A DNA stretch of 64,000 nucleotides from Sanguinoderma infundibulare (GCA_032821775.1 JAVLRN010000002.1:4712001-4776000); one strand, 5' to 3'. Positions 22,761 to 34,107 are shown, counted from the first letter of the stretch. Numbers and translations: made by a program. Notes: generated from the letters alone by a model not told the origin.

Positions 22761-23605
22761 GTCAACACGCAAATCTGTTCTGGGGGTCATCTCTGGAATG
22801 GACGTCGAAGGGAGTCGTGGGCCTCAGCGCGGGCCACCCGCCCAAGGTCTCCTAGGTACGGTAGTATTTACCACCAGTGAGTATTTCCCATTTTGGAACC
22901 CCAACAGGCGCAGGGGGTGGGAGGTCCAGGCCTGAGCCGGCGCTTAGTCCCCAGGGGAGGCGCCCATAGGCAGTAGTTCAGTCCAGGATTACAAAGAGCT
23001 ACACGCTGGGTTTTGATAGATATAAATCGCCTCACGCTTTGCTTCGTTCTGCTAACCAAGGCTTACAGCCACTTTCATACGTATACGAAAAACGCATTTT
23101 TCGCGGGCCCGGCGCTCTCAAGGTGTCTCTGGAGATGCTGGAGATCACGAGATCCAAACCCTGAAGGGTGTGATGAGTGACTCTGTGTGACCCAGAGGTG
23201 ACCGACAGCATGTCCCTTACCGGTGCCGTTCCTCTCATCCAAACGGCATATTTCTCACTTCTTCTTGTCTACGGCACAACATTAACTGAACTGACATGAT
23301 CTTTTCTGTTTCTATTGAGGATAATGGCTCCGAGAGTGGTATCGAGCAAATGAGTGATGCGGTGACTCTTCAGTTCTCCGGCTTTATCGGCGGTCCGTCA
23401 GGCCGGCTCAGCGTTCCGGTAGCCCAGCGCTCTACAGACACTGGCTCGCCAAAAAACCGTTTTTTCTGTATCGTCCTGAAAAGCGCGGTAAACTGGATAA
23501 AAGTACATGTTACGCGTAAACGGTTTCGCTTCGTCCCAGATATAAGTACATTAGTCATGTCTGCTTCTGCTTCTTCATCCTCGCTCGCGACGGGGCCGCG
23601 CGTGG
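22761..23605. other. no supported gene
   Basis: No open frame with a recognisable family and no repeats were noticed. Confidence 0.45.
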
Positions 23606-24391
23606 CTAGGCCGGAACGTTCTCCACGGCATTCCCGTAAGCATCCTCCCAGGCCTCAAGGAAGCGGCGCGCAACCCACTCCCGGGTCGCCAGTGACTGCT
23701 CGGCCGTCGTCATATGCACCTCCAACCAGACTGACCCTAGGTGGGTCCCAGGCTCATGAAACGAAAGGAGCCAACCCGAGCCATCGGATTTAAGCAGGGT
23801 AGACATCTGGAGGCCCTCCATCGTTCGGGTCCCTAGACCCCTAGCTTGGATCTTCTTCCCCGAGCTGGAGGCTAAATCGATGGTCTCCAACGGCCGAAAG
23901 GTCATAAGCCTCTCAATGGCACCCCTTAACTCTCTCTTTTGGGACGCCTGCTTCAAACCTGGTAAGTTCCGCACAGAAAGGTAAGGGTTCAGACTCACCT
24001 TAAGTATCGAGGCGTGGGAGGAAGGGGGTGCATTCATCGTTTTTTCAGAGGGAGACTGCAGGACAGAGTAGGGTCAGAACGGTGAGGACCAGGAGTGCAG
24101 ATGAAAGGGGGCCTTACCTTCGTGGAGAGCACAGAAGCTGGGGAAACGATACCCAGGTCCCAGCTTAAGTACGCTCTTCTTCCGGGAACCTACAGTTCGC
24201 TCACGCCCGTAGCGCACCCACGTTGCTATTTTAGCCGCGGGGAAGCTGTCGAACGGGGGAATGGTGAGTTCCTCGCCGCAATGCTGACCGACGACCGCAC
24301 ACCCCCCAGCACGAGAGAGAAGATCCTTCGTGCTGAGCACCGGGTGTGCGACCTGGGCGCGGGAGCGGAAGACGTTGGGGAGGTCCTGCAC
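23606..24391 (-). CDS. hypothetical protein pieces, divergent from the kinase-like gene
   Basis: Two minus-strand coding-like blocks. The upstream one (24388-24115) begins after a splice-acceptor-like CAG and reads DLPNVFRSRAQVAHPVLST to FPSFCALHE. The downstream one (24037-23606) starts at an ATG (MNAPPSSHASILK), may contain a short intron, and ends NAVENVPA. Their junction reaches an early stop under the obvious splice, so they may be two genes or one decayed gene. No family recognised. Confidence 0.3.
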
Positions 24392-24522
24392 AGGAATACC
24401 TCATGCATACCGGAAGAGGCATCCCGCGACGGGTAAGTTCCGTTCTTCTGCCGCAGAATAAGTCAGCAAGCGCCACGTATCGAGGAGGAAAACACCTTTC
24501 TTCCCTCGACCCTCGAATCCCC

Positions 24523-25437
24523 ATGGACCCTGGCCCTACGTTCTCGCCTGGCGAGAAAGTCGTTATACAAGCAGCAGACCGCACCCTCGTCTTCACCGTC
24601 GACAGACCTTGCGTGCCGTTCACCCAAACGGTCGTGCTCATCGCCCGCTCTCCGCAGCTGGGTCCCCAGCCCGTCCTCGTCAAGATATACGATCCCCGAT
24701 TCTTGAACGAGAGGCTCCCCTTCCCACCGTACCTACCCTTACGCCCATGGAGCATGGAGGCGGAGAGAGCAGGGGCTGCCCTAGGGGAAGACAGGTTCGA
24801 AGAGGAATGGGAGGCCCGCTACGACCCGGTGCCGACCGATGCTGAAGGTCTCGCTACGCGCGCCGCGGTCTGGGAGAAGCATTACCAGAGGCTCTCCAGC
24901 TCCGCGTTCCGTACGGAGCACACAGCATACGAACGGTTGGCCCACCTCCAGGGCTCCGCGATCCCACTGCTGCTCCTCGTCGGCACCTACCTTCCACCGG
25001 ACGAGCGAGTCATCCACTTGCCCGCGATAGTCTTCGAGTTCATCCCGGACGCCATCGAGGCGTGCGACGTAAACCCCACCACGCTGGATCCCGAGGTGTG
25101 CACCACGCTTCTGCGCGCCGTTGACAGCTTCCCGTCATGCGGCGTATTCCACGCGGACCTCAGATACGACCACATCCTGTTCACTCCTAGGAACCGACCT
25201 ACACGTGGAGTCATCATAGACTTCGGTGCCGCAGGAATCAAGGAGGAGGATCACGACGAAGAATCATGGCAGGTAGACGTGGAGTTCTACGACGACAGTG
25301 GCTTTGTGCGTAAACTGTTGCAGGCGAAGGGGGTCCTGGTGGAAGGTGTAGAGATCTGCGAGGACAGTAGCAGTAGCGAGGACAGTAGCAGTAGCGAGGA
25401 CAGTAGCATGGACAGTAAGTGGTGTGTAGTAGCGTAG
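24523..25437 (+). CDS. protein kinase-like (possibly pseudokinase) protein, 304 aa, single exon
   Basis: The start ATG (CCCATGGAC context) gives MDPGPTFSPGEKVV. VLVKIYDPRF offers the ATP-site lysine. AYERLAHLQGSAIP and IVFEFIPDA fit the hinge region of the small kinase-like family common in agaricomycetes. The catalytic loop is FHADLRYDHILF and the metal-binding motif is IIDFGAAG. The catalytic Asp is kept, but the usual loop Asn (family NILF) is replaced by His, so activity is doubtful. The C-terminus has a 15-bp repeat coding EDSSS (25371-25410). It lies between captured fragments and the coiled-coil gene, transcribed opposite to the transposase. Role in the element unknown. Confidence 0.6.
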   Translation: MDPGPTFSPGEKVVIQAADRTLVFTVDRPCVPFTQTVVLIARSPQLGPQPVLVKIYDPRFLNERLPFPPYLPLRPWSMEAERAGAALGEDRFEEEWEARYDPVPTDAEGLATRAAVWEKHYQRLSSSAFRTEHTAYERLAHLQGSAIPLLLLVGTYLPPDERVIHLPAIVFEFIPDAIEACDVNPTTLDPEVCTTLLRAVDSFPSCGVFHADLRYDHILFTPRNRPTRGVIIDFGAAGIKEEDHDEESWQVDVEFYDDSGFVRKLLQAKGVLVEGVEICEDSSSSEDSSSSEDSSMDSKWCVVA

Positions 25438-26113
25438 ACGGTCTGGCGGCAAGGTTTGATACTTTACCCCATATGTTATCCCTTACGTCGTCGTTTTGGC
25501 GGTTGGACGCGTTACCGCGGCGCAGGAAAACTGGTGAGGGTGGGCAGAACTTTGCCATGTCCAGGAAATAACGTCAGAAAAGTCGCAGAAAAGTCACGTG
25601 AACAAGGGTCTCGACCACGTGCTACGGACTAGGAAGTAACGCGCGCAGACCGTTCGCGACTATGCCCTCCTCCCTCCCCATCACGCCCTTGTCCCGTATG
25701 CGTTCTACTGTTATCCTCTTGCACTGCGACGGCATGCTTTGAATCTCTGCCTCCTCCAACTTGGCTAGTACTTGGCGGTCTGACAGCGCTTTGTCGGGAC
25801 GCAAAAGCCACTTGGGTCTCCTTATGAAAACAACAGAACCTTTCCCAATTTATCGTAGACCGCAGTATACGAAGTTATCGTTCAGTCGTATGTGCCGTGT
25901 TTTCAAGGTAAGTGAGTTGTTTCTCCAGGATCATTGAGGACTGATGTCTCCGGATTCAACATTGATAGTTCGCTTCTGGCATCATGTTCGGCTTCCATGC
26001 CTCGACGTCCTGTGCGGCCGTCCACGCCGTCCACAACGCGATTGGATGGCAGCACTATAAGGCCCCCTCAGTGGCGCCGTCCTGCACGGTTGCCTTGCTA
26101 TTCTCCCCCCACC
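25438..26113. other. intergenic, no supported gene
   Basis: An upstream open frame continues into the next gene but its first well-placed ATG is at 26114. A 13-bp match to a lox-type half-site occurs at 25866-25878 (see rejected items). Confidence 0.45.
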
Positions 26114-27953
26114 ATGGCCGATAACACCCCCGCCAATGCTGCTCCTCAGGCCCCGAAAATCATGCCCTTCGCGCAGTGCGACCTCACTCCGCTGGGCATC
26201 GGAGACATGGTTGTACACCTGCGCACCCAGCCCTTGCTTCACGACCTCCCCCAAGGTCCCCTCGTGGCTATGGCCATCGCCCTCATTACCCACGGCGGGT
26301 CCTCCGATAAGGAGGATACTGTCCCCCACGGACGTCTCTATCCCGCCTTTTACGCCGCCCACTCGTCACAGTCGACCACGACCTGGCGGAGCGGCATGCG
26401 TGATGATTACATGAGACTAATCATGGACCTAGTAAGTCATTCGAGCATAAATTCGTTGATCTTTTCGCTCACTTCATCTGCAGCTTACTTGGCACGACCG
26501 GGTCTCTGGTGGATCTTCTTTCTTCATCTCGACTCAAGCGACCCGCCGTCCCGGCTCGCGTCCTCTTGTCTCGGAGGCCAAAATGGACGTTTTCCTCCCC
26601 GTCGTCCTTCGTAAAGAACAGCCACGTATCGCCAGCCACCTCGCTCGCATGGTTCAGTGCTTCGCGCACGAGATCGCCGTCCCTACGATGATTCGCATGG
26701 ACAAGGCAAAGTCGACGTACACCAACAGGTTACCGACGATACCCGAGCCACCTTCGCGCGTCGATTCCCAGCTCGGACTGATACCTTACTCGACGACAAA
26801 CTGGTTGACCTTCTATGGTCGGGACGATGCTGTGCTCGAACGACTCATCTCTGAGCAGACAGGCGGCACGCAGCTGACCGCGGCCGTTGTCCCTGCCCCC
26901 ATCCCTCCTCCGCCAACGCCTTCTGCTACGTTCCCTCCTCCTGTCTCGGTCCCGCCCGTTGTCCATTCCCCCATCCCTCCTCTGTCAGCCCCTTCCGCTA
27001 CGCTCTCTCCTTCTGTTCAGTCGAGCTCGGCATCCCTCCACGGAAAGGGGAAGCGGCGCGAGATAGAAGACAGGCCTTGGACCATAGACGATCTCAGACG
27101 CTGCGCGGAGCTGCTGTCCGATACCGGTGCGTTCGGCCAGGACATTCGACCTCAGATCTGTGAGCAACTGGCGAACAAGTTGCCGGATATATTCGCCATT
27201 ATCTCCCAACTCGAGAACCGTGTCGAAGACCTTGAGAAGATCAAGCACACCCAGCTCGATGAGCTTGAAATACTCCGTGACTCATTGCGGAACACGTTGG
27301 ATGGTTCGTTTGTTTTATCGCGCTACTTGCCTCTTTTGAGCGTTATTAACCACAGTATTTGTCTAGAGCACCATGTGAAGATGGAGCGTGTCAAACACAG
27401 CCGCACGGCAGCCCCCTCGCACTCTGGTACGTTCGGCACGCCGGATAAAGTGAAGCGCTCAACAGGTTCGCCGACGTCGACAGCTACGAGTTCGGTTTCG
27501 TCCGTCTCTTCTGTCACCGAGTCCAGTTGGCATCCCGTCCGTCACCCCAGTCACCAGTCGCGCGGTACTACTCCCATGCAGATGTCCTCGCCTCCTGCCA
27601 CCCACGCTTCTACCGCCGTCTCGCGCCGTTCTACTCCCATGCGATTGGTTTCGCCTCCTGTCACCCCCGCTTCTACTGCCCACAGCGGCCGTCGCCACCA
27701 GGCAGAGCCTGTCTACCGCTCAACTTCAGATGATGAGGAGTCTGAGATATTTGGTCCGCACACCCGTAACGTCATCGACAATTTCTTTCTGTCCCCGGTG
27801 ACGCACAGCACGCTCAACTACATCTGGCGCAAGTATCCGAGGAATGACTGGGCGCAAACAGTGCGCTCCTCCATCACGACCCCTTCAGAGGATGTGACAC
27901 AGCATCTCATCGACGCGATGCTGCGGGACTGTGAGGAGGCTGAACATTCGTGA
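26114..27953 (+). CDS. hypothetical coiled-coil protein of the transposon (574 aa)
   Basis: Exons 26114-26431, 26484-27303 and 27367-27953 join in phase. The start (ACCATGGCC) gives MADNTPANAAPQ. Exon 1 looks globular (GDMVVHLRTQPLLHDLPQG). A Pro-rich linker (PAPIPPPPTPSATFPPPV) precedes RPWTIDDLRRCAELLSD and a coiled coil (AIISQLENRVEDLEKIKHTQ). The tail is Ser/Thr-rich with two similar repeats (PMQMSSPPATHASTA and PMRLVSPPVTPASTA) and ends with a folded-looking NFFLSPVTHSTLNYIWRKYP. Function unknown; it may be a multimerising accessory factor (inference). Confidence 0.55.
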
Positions 27954-28209
27954 GGTAAGATGTGACGTCCTTCCCCTTCCAAAACGGGAGTCCATCGCGG
28001 AGGCTACCAATGGTGCGTCCTGTAACGGGCAGGTCGCGTCGTTAGTATGATGGCTCCATTCGCGCATTCCGCTCAAGTACGCCTCCCCAAAAACCGATAA
28101 CGTTCGCGTTATCGGATGTATCATAGGTCTGTCGCTCGCTGTCTGTCGCCGTGTACTCGCTGTTCTTCTTGTCTCGCTAGTTGCTACGTTCGCTGTCTCC
28201 CTTCTCGTA

Positions 28210-28500
28210 TCACTCGTCTTCCATAACTTCCATAACTCTGTCGTCGCTACGTCGCTGTGACACGTGTCTTCCCTGCTGTCCCCCGCTCAAAATGTACTTC
28301 TCCTGAATATTATCCAACCCCCGATTTTGATCGGACATTGCACTGCGACGGCGGGGTCCATCTTCCATAACTACCGTAACTCTGTCATCGCTACGTCGCT
28401 GTGAAGCGTGTCTTCCCTGCTGTCCCCCGCTCAAAATGTACTTCCCCTGAATATTATCCAACCCCCGATTTTGATCGGACATTGCACTACGACGGCCGGG
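28210..28500. repeat. tandem duplication, 144-bp period, two copies
   Basis: Two nearly identical copies, for example CCTGAATATTATCCAACCCC at about 28,302 and again 144 bp later. The minus strand stays open through both (MSDQNRGLDNIQ repeated), because the period is a multiple of three. The rest of 27,954-29,083 holds nothing recognised. Confidence 0.8.
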
Positions 28501-29083
28501 TCATCTAATGTGTCTCAACGACACCACCGTGGGCTGGTACGAAAGGCTCGACCTCTATGCAGACTAACGTCGTACATCGTTTTCGTCTGTGAGTTTTAGC
28601 TTGAGGACCGGGGCCGTTACGGTGCATTCCGCCACGCGGTCAGCAATAGACTCCGCGTCACTCGGTGTCCATTCAATTGGCAGTCTTTGACGCTTCTAAC
28701 ATACATTGAACGCTTGGTTGCCTGCATTTTGCTTGCATTCAATACAGAGCCTTATGACGGCCTAAGCGGCACATGCTGCTAAGGCTAGCCTGCACAAGGA
28801 GGGCTGTCCTCGACTGCGTCAAAAAGTATACGGTGAAAATTGTAGAGGGTGGATTGACCTCGTTTTGTGCGTCTTCTGTAAAATGTCACGTTCATCTCCA
28901 AATGAAGATTGGGGTTCTCCGCGCTCGACACATAGACGATCACAAGGGCACCGCGGTAGCGAGGAAAGCAATGAAACGGGGATGACAGGGCATACATCTC
29001 TTGCCTGACGGTAAAGTCGTCCGACACAACGCATACGGTCGACAGGACCAAGACTTTGTCAATACATTTCACCTATCTTCAAG

Positions 29084-32000
29084 CTAGGACGCAACATCAG
29101 ACATGGTATATACAAGTGCTGCCATTCTTCGACGGAACTCGGCAATGTCCTGTACCGAAAGCAAGACCGACGTATAACCTCGCAATATCGCTGCGGTGCA
29201 GGCGAGAACCCACACACCACAGTCCCAAGAATTTTTCTGCAAGGGCTCAATCTTCACAGAACGTCAACGGCATGTCAGGGCCTGATGAAATTGCGAGCAA
29301 GGAACTCACCACGAGAGGATACGTCTTCCAGTCGCCATCCAGGGAAGGTGGCGCATATCCGTAGGCTACTGCAAGGCGATGCAAACGGTGGATTAGAACA
29401 AAGATATCCTGGAACTTGGTAGTCAGAGATAGTGCATGCGCGGAGGTTGTTTCCACTATACCTTTGCATTGGACTCGAAGCTCTCCTTATCGCCGAAGCT
29501 GTCGAAGTAAGCGATGCGTCGCTTCCTCCAATATACTACAGCTAGAGTCCAATGGGACCGCTCGCAACTGTGGATCGGAAAGACCCAGATGTCCTTCTCC
29601 CAAAATCGTGTACTCTTCCAGCAGACCCGCCATACACCTTGGTCATCGCCAACTCGATGTTGCACTACTGTCCAAGAAGGAAATAAGGCGGGAGCGCCGC
29701 GCGTGGCAGCCGTGCCGAGGTGTCGAAGGAGAATCTGAGATCCTTCATTAATACAATCGTCATTCAGCCAGGCGGCCGGCTGGTAGAGCCGCTTCAGAGA
29801 GGGGAGATCAAAGACCAGACGGCGATGTTCGACGGTCGCCGAAACCGTACAAGTTTCGCGCGGAAACTGTGGCATATGGGAAGGGGCAGGAGGCAGGCAG
29901 ATCTCAGTGTTATTGCGGACAGTGAACTGTACCCACTCAAAACATAAGAATCGCAGCGACGATGGTATTGGATCGTTACGTACCGGGTTGCGGTCCGACA
30001 GTAACAGTTCCTTCTCGATCAGCGGCATGCCAGAGGGCGTTGATGGGCCGAATGTCGGCTCCGTGTGGCGATCACCGATGTCCTGCCCGTGCTCGTTGCA
30101 GATAACCTCGAGGGTGTCGCGGACAAGGCAGGTCTCCTCGTCGAGCTCCTCCATTCCAGCATCATTAGATACGTCACCCTCCCACTCGTCTTGGAAGCCA
30201 AGATGCACCCAATGAAGAGGTACGGGCTGTGCGGCGCCGGACAGTTTCTCCGCCAGGCGAGTGGCTTCGGAGATCTGTGACTTGAACCGAAGATCCGAGA
30301 CGAGTGTTGTGCGCCACTGGAACTGGAGCAAGAGAAGTTTCTCTTTCTCTTGTTGCAGGAGAAACAGAATTTCCGCATCTGACGGGTGATAATTCGGATG
30401 TGGAACCGGGCGTGAAAGGGAATTGTACTTACTTTTGGGGAGTCGTATGGCCAGCTCGACAGCGGCTAACTCGAGCCCGTACCATCGGCACATGTTATCA
30501 GCTTCTGATCCCAATCTGCGACGCTCTTCTAGGCACCGCTCCCGCGCCAGGACCGCCCGAATTCCGCTGCGTACGTCAGCATCCTTAAGCCACCGCGGAA
30601 GAGTTGGGGAGACTCTTGTGACCCAGACGTCGGCGAGAAGACTCAAATCCTCCCGTAACTCATTGAGCTTGGTCGGTAAGTGGGCAGGTAGAGGGAACTC
30701 CCAGGAAGGATGGTATTGCCCAGCCAAGGCGTCACAATAGCTGTTGAACTTCCGAATAGCAGTTGTCAGCGCCGGGGTACGCTTGGTGATGGCCTTTCGC
30801 GTCTGCTGATGAAGCTTGGTTCCTGAAAACATGTCCGTGTGAGTAACACATTATGCGCAGGAACCGAATGACCCGCCTAAAGGCTGATCACGACCCCCTG
30901 CAGCGCGGTCCAGTTTGTCCCATTCGAAGAACGTTCCAATCGCTCGTTTGCGGATGTTGATCTTCAGATCTCGTGCAAGCAACAGCGTGCGAACGAACTC
31001 CAGCGGTAGTCCCTGAATCTCCGGAAAGGCGTTGGTGACGTTCAGTGACGTGTACAGGCTGTCGACCTTGTTGATGGTATCTTTGTGGGCCTGACGCAAA
31101 CTGTTGAGGAAGTTATGCGCCTCGGGGTTTTCCACGTCCTGGGAGATGGCCTTATGAACGTGTTGGATGTACTCGTCAATTGTATTGAGCTCGGTTTGCA
31201 ACGTGAGTACTGCGTCAAGCTCCTGCTTGATCTTTGCAGGTGCATCTATAGAAGAGCGAGCCTGGTGAGAAAAATTCATTAAGACGAGATTAGACACGTG
31301 CGGTTTCTAACGGACAGCTGTGCCCTCCGTTGTTGCGACCATTGTTGTCGAAGTTCGACAACAGGGGTCTGGACTCCAGCCAGCTCTTGATTGGCTGCTT
31401 GATTACGGGCTTCAACTCCGTTCTTCAGCCGGCCTCGAATCCACCCTCCGAGGTGATCGCGGGCAGCGATGTTGATGACGTCCATGTGTCGGTCGATCAG
31501 CCAAATACGGCGCGAGCGCTGTGGTCGTTCCGTAAGGTAAGTTGTGTTAGAGATAGTCCGAAAACATACCGCAGATGAGCGTGTCACGCCGATCAATTTA
31601 CGCAACTTCGACCAAATCCTTTCTGCACCCTCTCCCTCTGTCAAACCAAGCCCTTTCCGCAATCGTGGATTGTAGACCAATTGGCACGCCCACTGGTGTC
31701 CGTAGGCATGCATCACTGAGGTGGCGAAGAGTAATCTGTCCATGATAGAGGCCGGTAGAATATCAAACTGAATATTGTGTTAGAAAGGCCGGGACGAATA
31801 AGACATAGTCCTGGTTCATTACGCACCTGACGCAGACTGCGATCCATCACGCAACCGATGTCGTAGTACACCACAACTGTTGCTTTGCGTGGGAGGCGGG
31901 AAAAGAGTTCATCAACTAGCGCTATGCCATAGTACTGCCGCTCGCCAGGGGTATCGACGTTCGCCAAGAATAACACGACGTCATGACGACACACAAGGGC

Positions 32001-33876
32001 CATGAGGCCAGTGTCGTCGAACTTTGGCCCGTGGGTCTTCTCCTTTTTCTCATCCGCGGCCTCATACGATTTCTCACACTCGTCAATCGATGTGTCGGGA
32101 ACTTCACTTGTGTGTGGCCGAGGGGGCTTCTTGCGTGCGGCAGTGACGCGAGCCTCCATCATATCGATCTTTTCTTTGGATAAGAAGTATTTCGGCTCAT
32201 AGAACCACGGGCTTTCGCCTGCAGCGACGTTGTGACGTTGGCTGAATGTCGCATCCAGGGCAACGTGGATGTCTCCACCATCACTGGAAAATTTCGTAAG
32301 TACAATACGAAGATCCGTCGAGGTGAACGCACTGTTCGAAGTCGCGCCCAAATCGTGTCCCTCCAAAGCACGCCGGACATAGCTTTTGCAGGTAGTGGGT
32401 ACAGGTTTCCCCGGCGGATTCATCGTCATGGAGGCCTTCTGGTGAGTGCTCACGCGGACGGTCGCTCGAATGGTCGCGTGGATGGTCGCGTGGATGGTCG
32501 CGCGGATGGTCGCTCGAACGGTCGCGCAGATGGTCGCTCGAACGGTCGCGCGGATGGTCGCGCGGATGGTCGCTCGAACGGTCGCGCGGATGGTCGCGCG
32601 GATGGTCGCTCGAATGGTCGCGCAGACGGTAATGGTTGCTGCCCGGGTGCTCTGCAGAAGGATTCTGTTGTTAGAATTCGAATCATGATGGGTATAATGC
32701 AAAACATACCGAGGGACGAAGAGTTCTTCGTGGCGTTTGTCTGAGAGTTCTGCCGCTCGGTGTTGACGAGAGGGATGCACTCATCTACCGCCTTCTCGAG
32801 CATAGCCTCCGGGCGCCGACGGAGGACGTCGTACCATTGGATAGCATGACCCAACCCTCGACGAAAGGGGTCTTGTACAGGCTCGTCCTTGAGTTGAAAA
32901 TCAGTAAAACATAACGGAGCGCAGAACTGACGAAATCATACCTTGTCGTTTAGGATGGGGAATCCACAGCGACTGTACATCGTCTTCAGCGCGCCGGATA
33001 GGGCCCCCACAGCATCTGCAGACCGCTCAAAGAGGGCGAAGTAGAAGTCTAGCAAGTCTATCGATACCGCAAGACGAGGTTGAAGAGGTGACGTGGGGAA
33101 AAGACCGTTGCGCACGAGAGTTTGCGCAATAGTAGCGCACTCGCAAGTTTCGAATGCGATTGTAATCAAGTCTGTTGAAATGAGTTCATGTTGTTACTGC
33201 TTAGAATGAGCAATGACGTACGGTCGACATGAAGACATTGGATATTCAGTTCCTTGGGGGTGCACACTGGCAGTCTTTTGCAGTGGCACATGTTCGTCTT
33301 AACTTCAAGAGGGCGACCCAACCGACCTTGACTTCGCTGCATGTAGCCAAGATAGTCGTGTACCAGAGTGGGGATCAAGGCGAGCCAGTTATTGTATAGG
33401 CGATGAGCGGTATCGTCCGGAAGTACTCTCCGAGAACGCGGTTGTGGGTTTTCTGTCCCTGAACTTGGCTCGTGACCATGCAGGTCGTCGCTGGGATGTG
33501 GAGTGCATCCCTCTTCAGGCGGAGGGCTGCTAACATCCACTACAGGCTGGGTGTCTATGTCGGAAGGCTGGGTGTCTATGTCGGAGCGCTGGTGACGTTT
33601 GCGAATCTCATTTATTTCGCTGAGCAGCTGTTCCGCTTCGAGAGCAAGCCCGGGCCGAATGATCACTTCAGAGTCTTTGCGCCAAGGCCGACGTCTTTTT
33701 GGGCTCTCGAAATGGTGTCCCACCACCTGATGTGAGCGTTTAGAAGGCCGTCGCGGAGGCGTAGCTGGTGGTGGTAACACGGGCGACCTGGAATCCATGT
33801 TGGACCACGAAGGCAAGGCAGGGAGGACCGAAGGATGATGGATCCGGAGAACGTGCAAGCGCCTGACGCGGGCCAT
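29084..33876 (-). CDS. Kyakuja-like KDZ transposase fused to a Ulp1-type cysteine protease (1,388 aa)
   Basis: Thirteen exons close in phase: 33876-33222, 33171-32942, 32887-32710, 32651-32333, 32283-31827, 31767-31570, 31518-31312, 31261-30865, 30822-30433, 30378-29984, 29935-29462, 29408-29310, 29251-29084. Order: a basic N-terminus; a CxC1 zinc module (NMCHCKRLPVC, later TCEC, then CPACFGG at C446 and C449); a minisatellite-coded DHPRDRSS linker (about 363-425); the catalytic core with Asp in HVALDATFSQRH (D471), Asp in VVVYYDIGC (D602) and Glu in LTEGEGAERIWS (E659 or E662); RRIWLIDRHMDVIN; a long helical region; and a C48 protease domain with WLNDDCIN, His in SHWTLAVV (H1270), Asp in YFDSFG (D1287) and Cys in NSWDCGVWVL (C1344). 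All catalytic residues are present with no stop or frameshift, so it may be active. It presumably cuts and joins the element ends and may process SUMO-like modifiers. Confidence 0.85.
32455..32635. repeat. 12-bp minisatellite within the transposase gene
   Basis: Tandem GGTCGCGCGGAT / GGTCGCTCGAAC units. The minus strand codes the DHSSDHPRDHPRDRSS linker between the CxC1 module and the CPACFGG/DDE core. The same unit occurs in the subterminal arrays and in the accessory gene. Confidence 0.85.
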
Positions 33877-33921
33877 CGAACTGTTTGTGTCTTTAATCAA
33901 AACCAAATATCCTATTCAACT

Positions 33922-33956
33922 GACGGTCGCGCGGACGGTCGTGCGGACGGTTCTGC
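33922..33956. repeat. right subterminal 12-bp repeats
   Basis: GACGGTCGCGCG, GACGGTCGTGCG and GACGGTTCTGCG in tandem. In reverse complement they equal the CCGTCCGCACGACCG units of the left subterminal array, at a similar distance (about 143 bp) from the element end. Confidence 0.75.
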
Positions 33957-34082
33957 GACCAGAAGAAATCCAAACCTATATTAGGAGAAGCTATTTATAG
34001 ACTACATGTGAGAAGTTCGCGCGAGGGGGGTCTCTCAGAGTCAATTCCCATGTGCAACCAATACGTCTAAAGGAGGGGACTG

Positions 34083-34099
34083 GGGACCTGCCTTAGGTG
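34083..34099 (-). repeat. right terminal inverted repeat
   Basis: Read inward on the minus strand: CACCTAAGGCAGGTCCC, 14/17 identical to the left end. Confidence 0.8.
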
Positions 34100-34107
34100 C
34101 CTGGAAG
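34100..34107. repeat. target site duplication, right copy
   Basis: CCTGGAAG, identical to 238-245, directly outside the right inverted repeat. Confidence 0.85.

Larger units (their letters stand above)
246..34099 (-). mobile_element. giant KDZ (Kyakuja-like) DNA transposon carrying TET/JBP and captured host gene fragments
   Basis: The boundaries come from three independent signs: a perfect 8-bp duplication outside, inverted termini CACCCCAGGCAGGACCC (246-262) and CACCTAAGGCAGGTCCC (34099-34083 on the minus strand), and exact restoration of exon, splice donor and codon phase of the host gene when the segment is removed. Inside are an intact KDZ transposase fused to a Ulp1-like protease, an intact TET/JBP-like dioxygenase, a large repeat-rich accessory gene, a dead CxC2-type KDZ gene, further accessory genes, and degraded copies of host genes. 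KDZ transposases and linked TET/JBP genes are known in basidiomycetes, and Zisupton relatives are reported, as I recall, to make 8-bp duplications. The size (33,854 bp) and the cargo are unusual. The two KDZ genes could mean that one older element is nested in another. Strand is given for the intact transposase. Confidence 0.85.

Noticed and set aside
25866..25878. TATACGAAGTTAT, identical to one 13-bp arm of a lox site
   Set aside because: No matching inverted arm at the right spacing and no recombinase gene nearby; a single half-site is best taken as chance.
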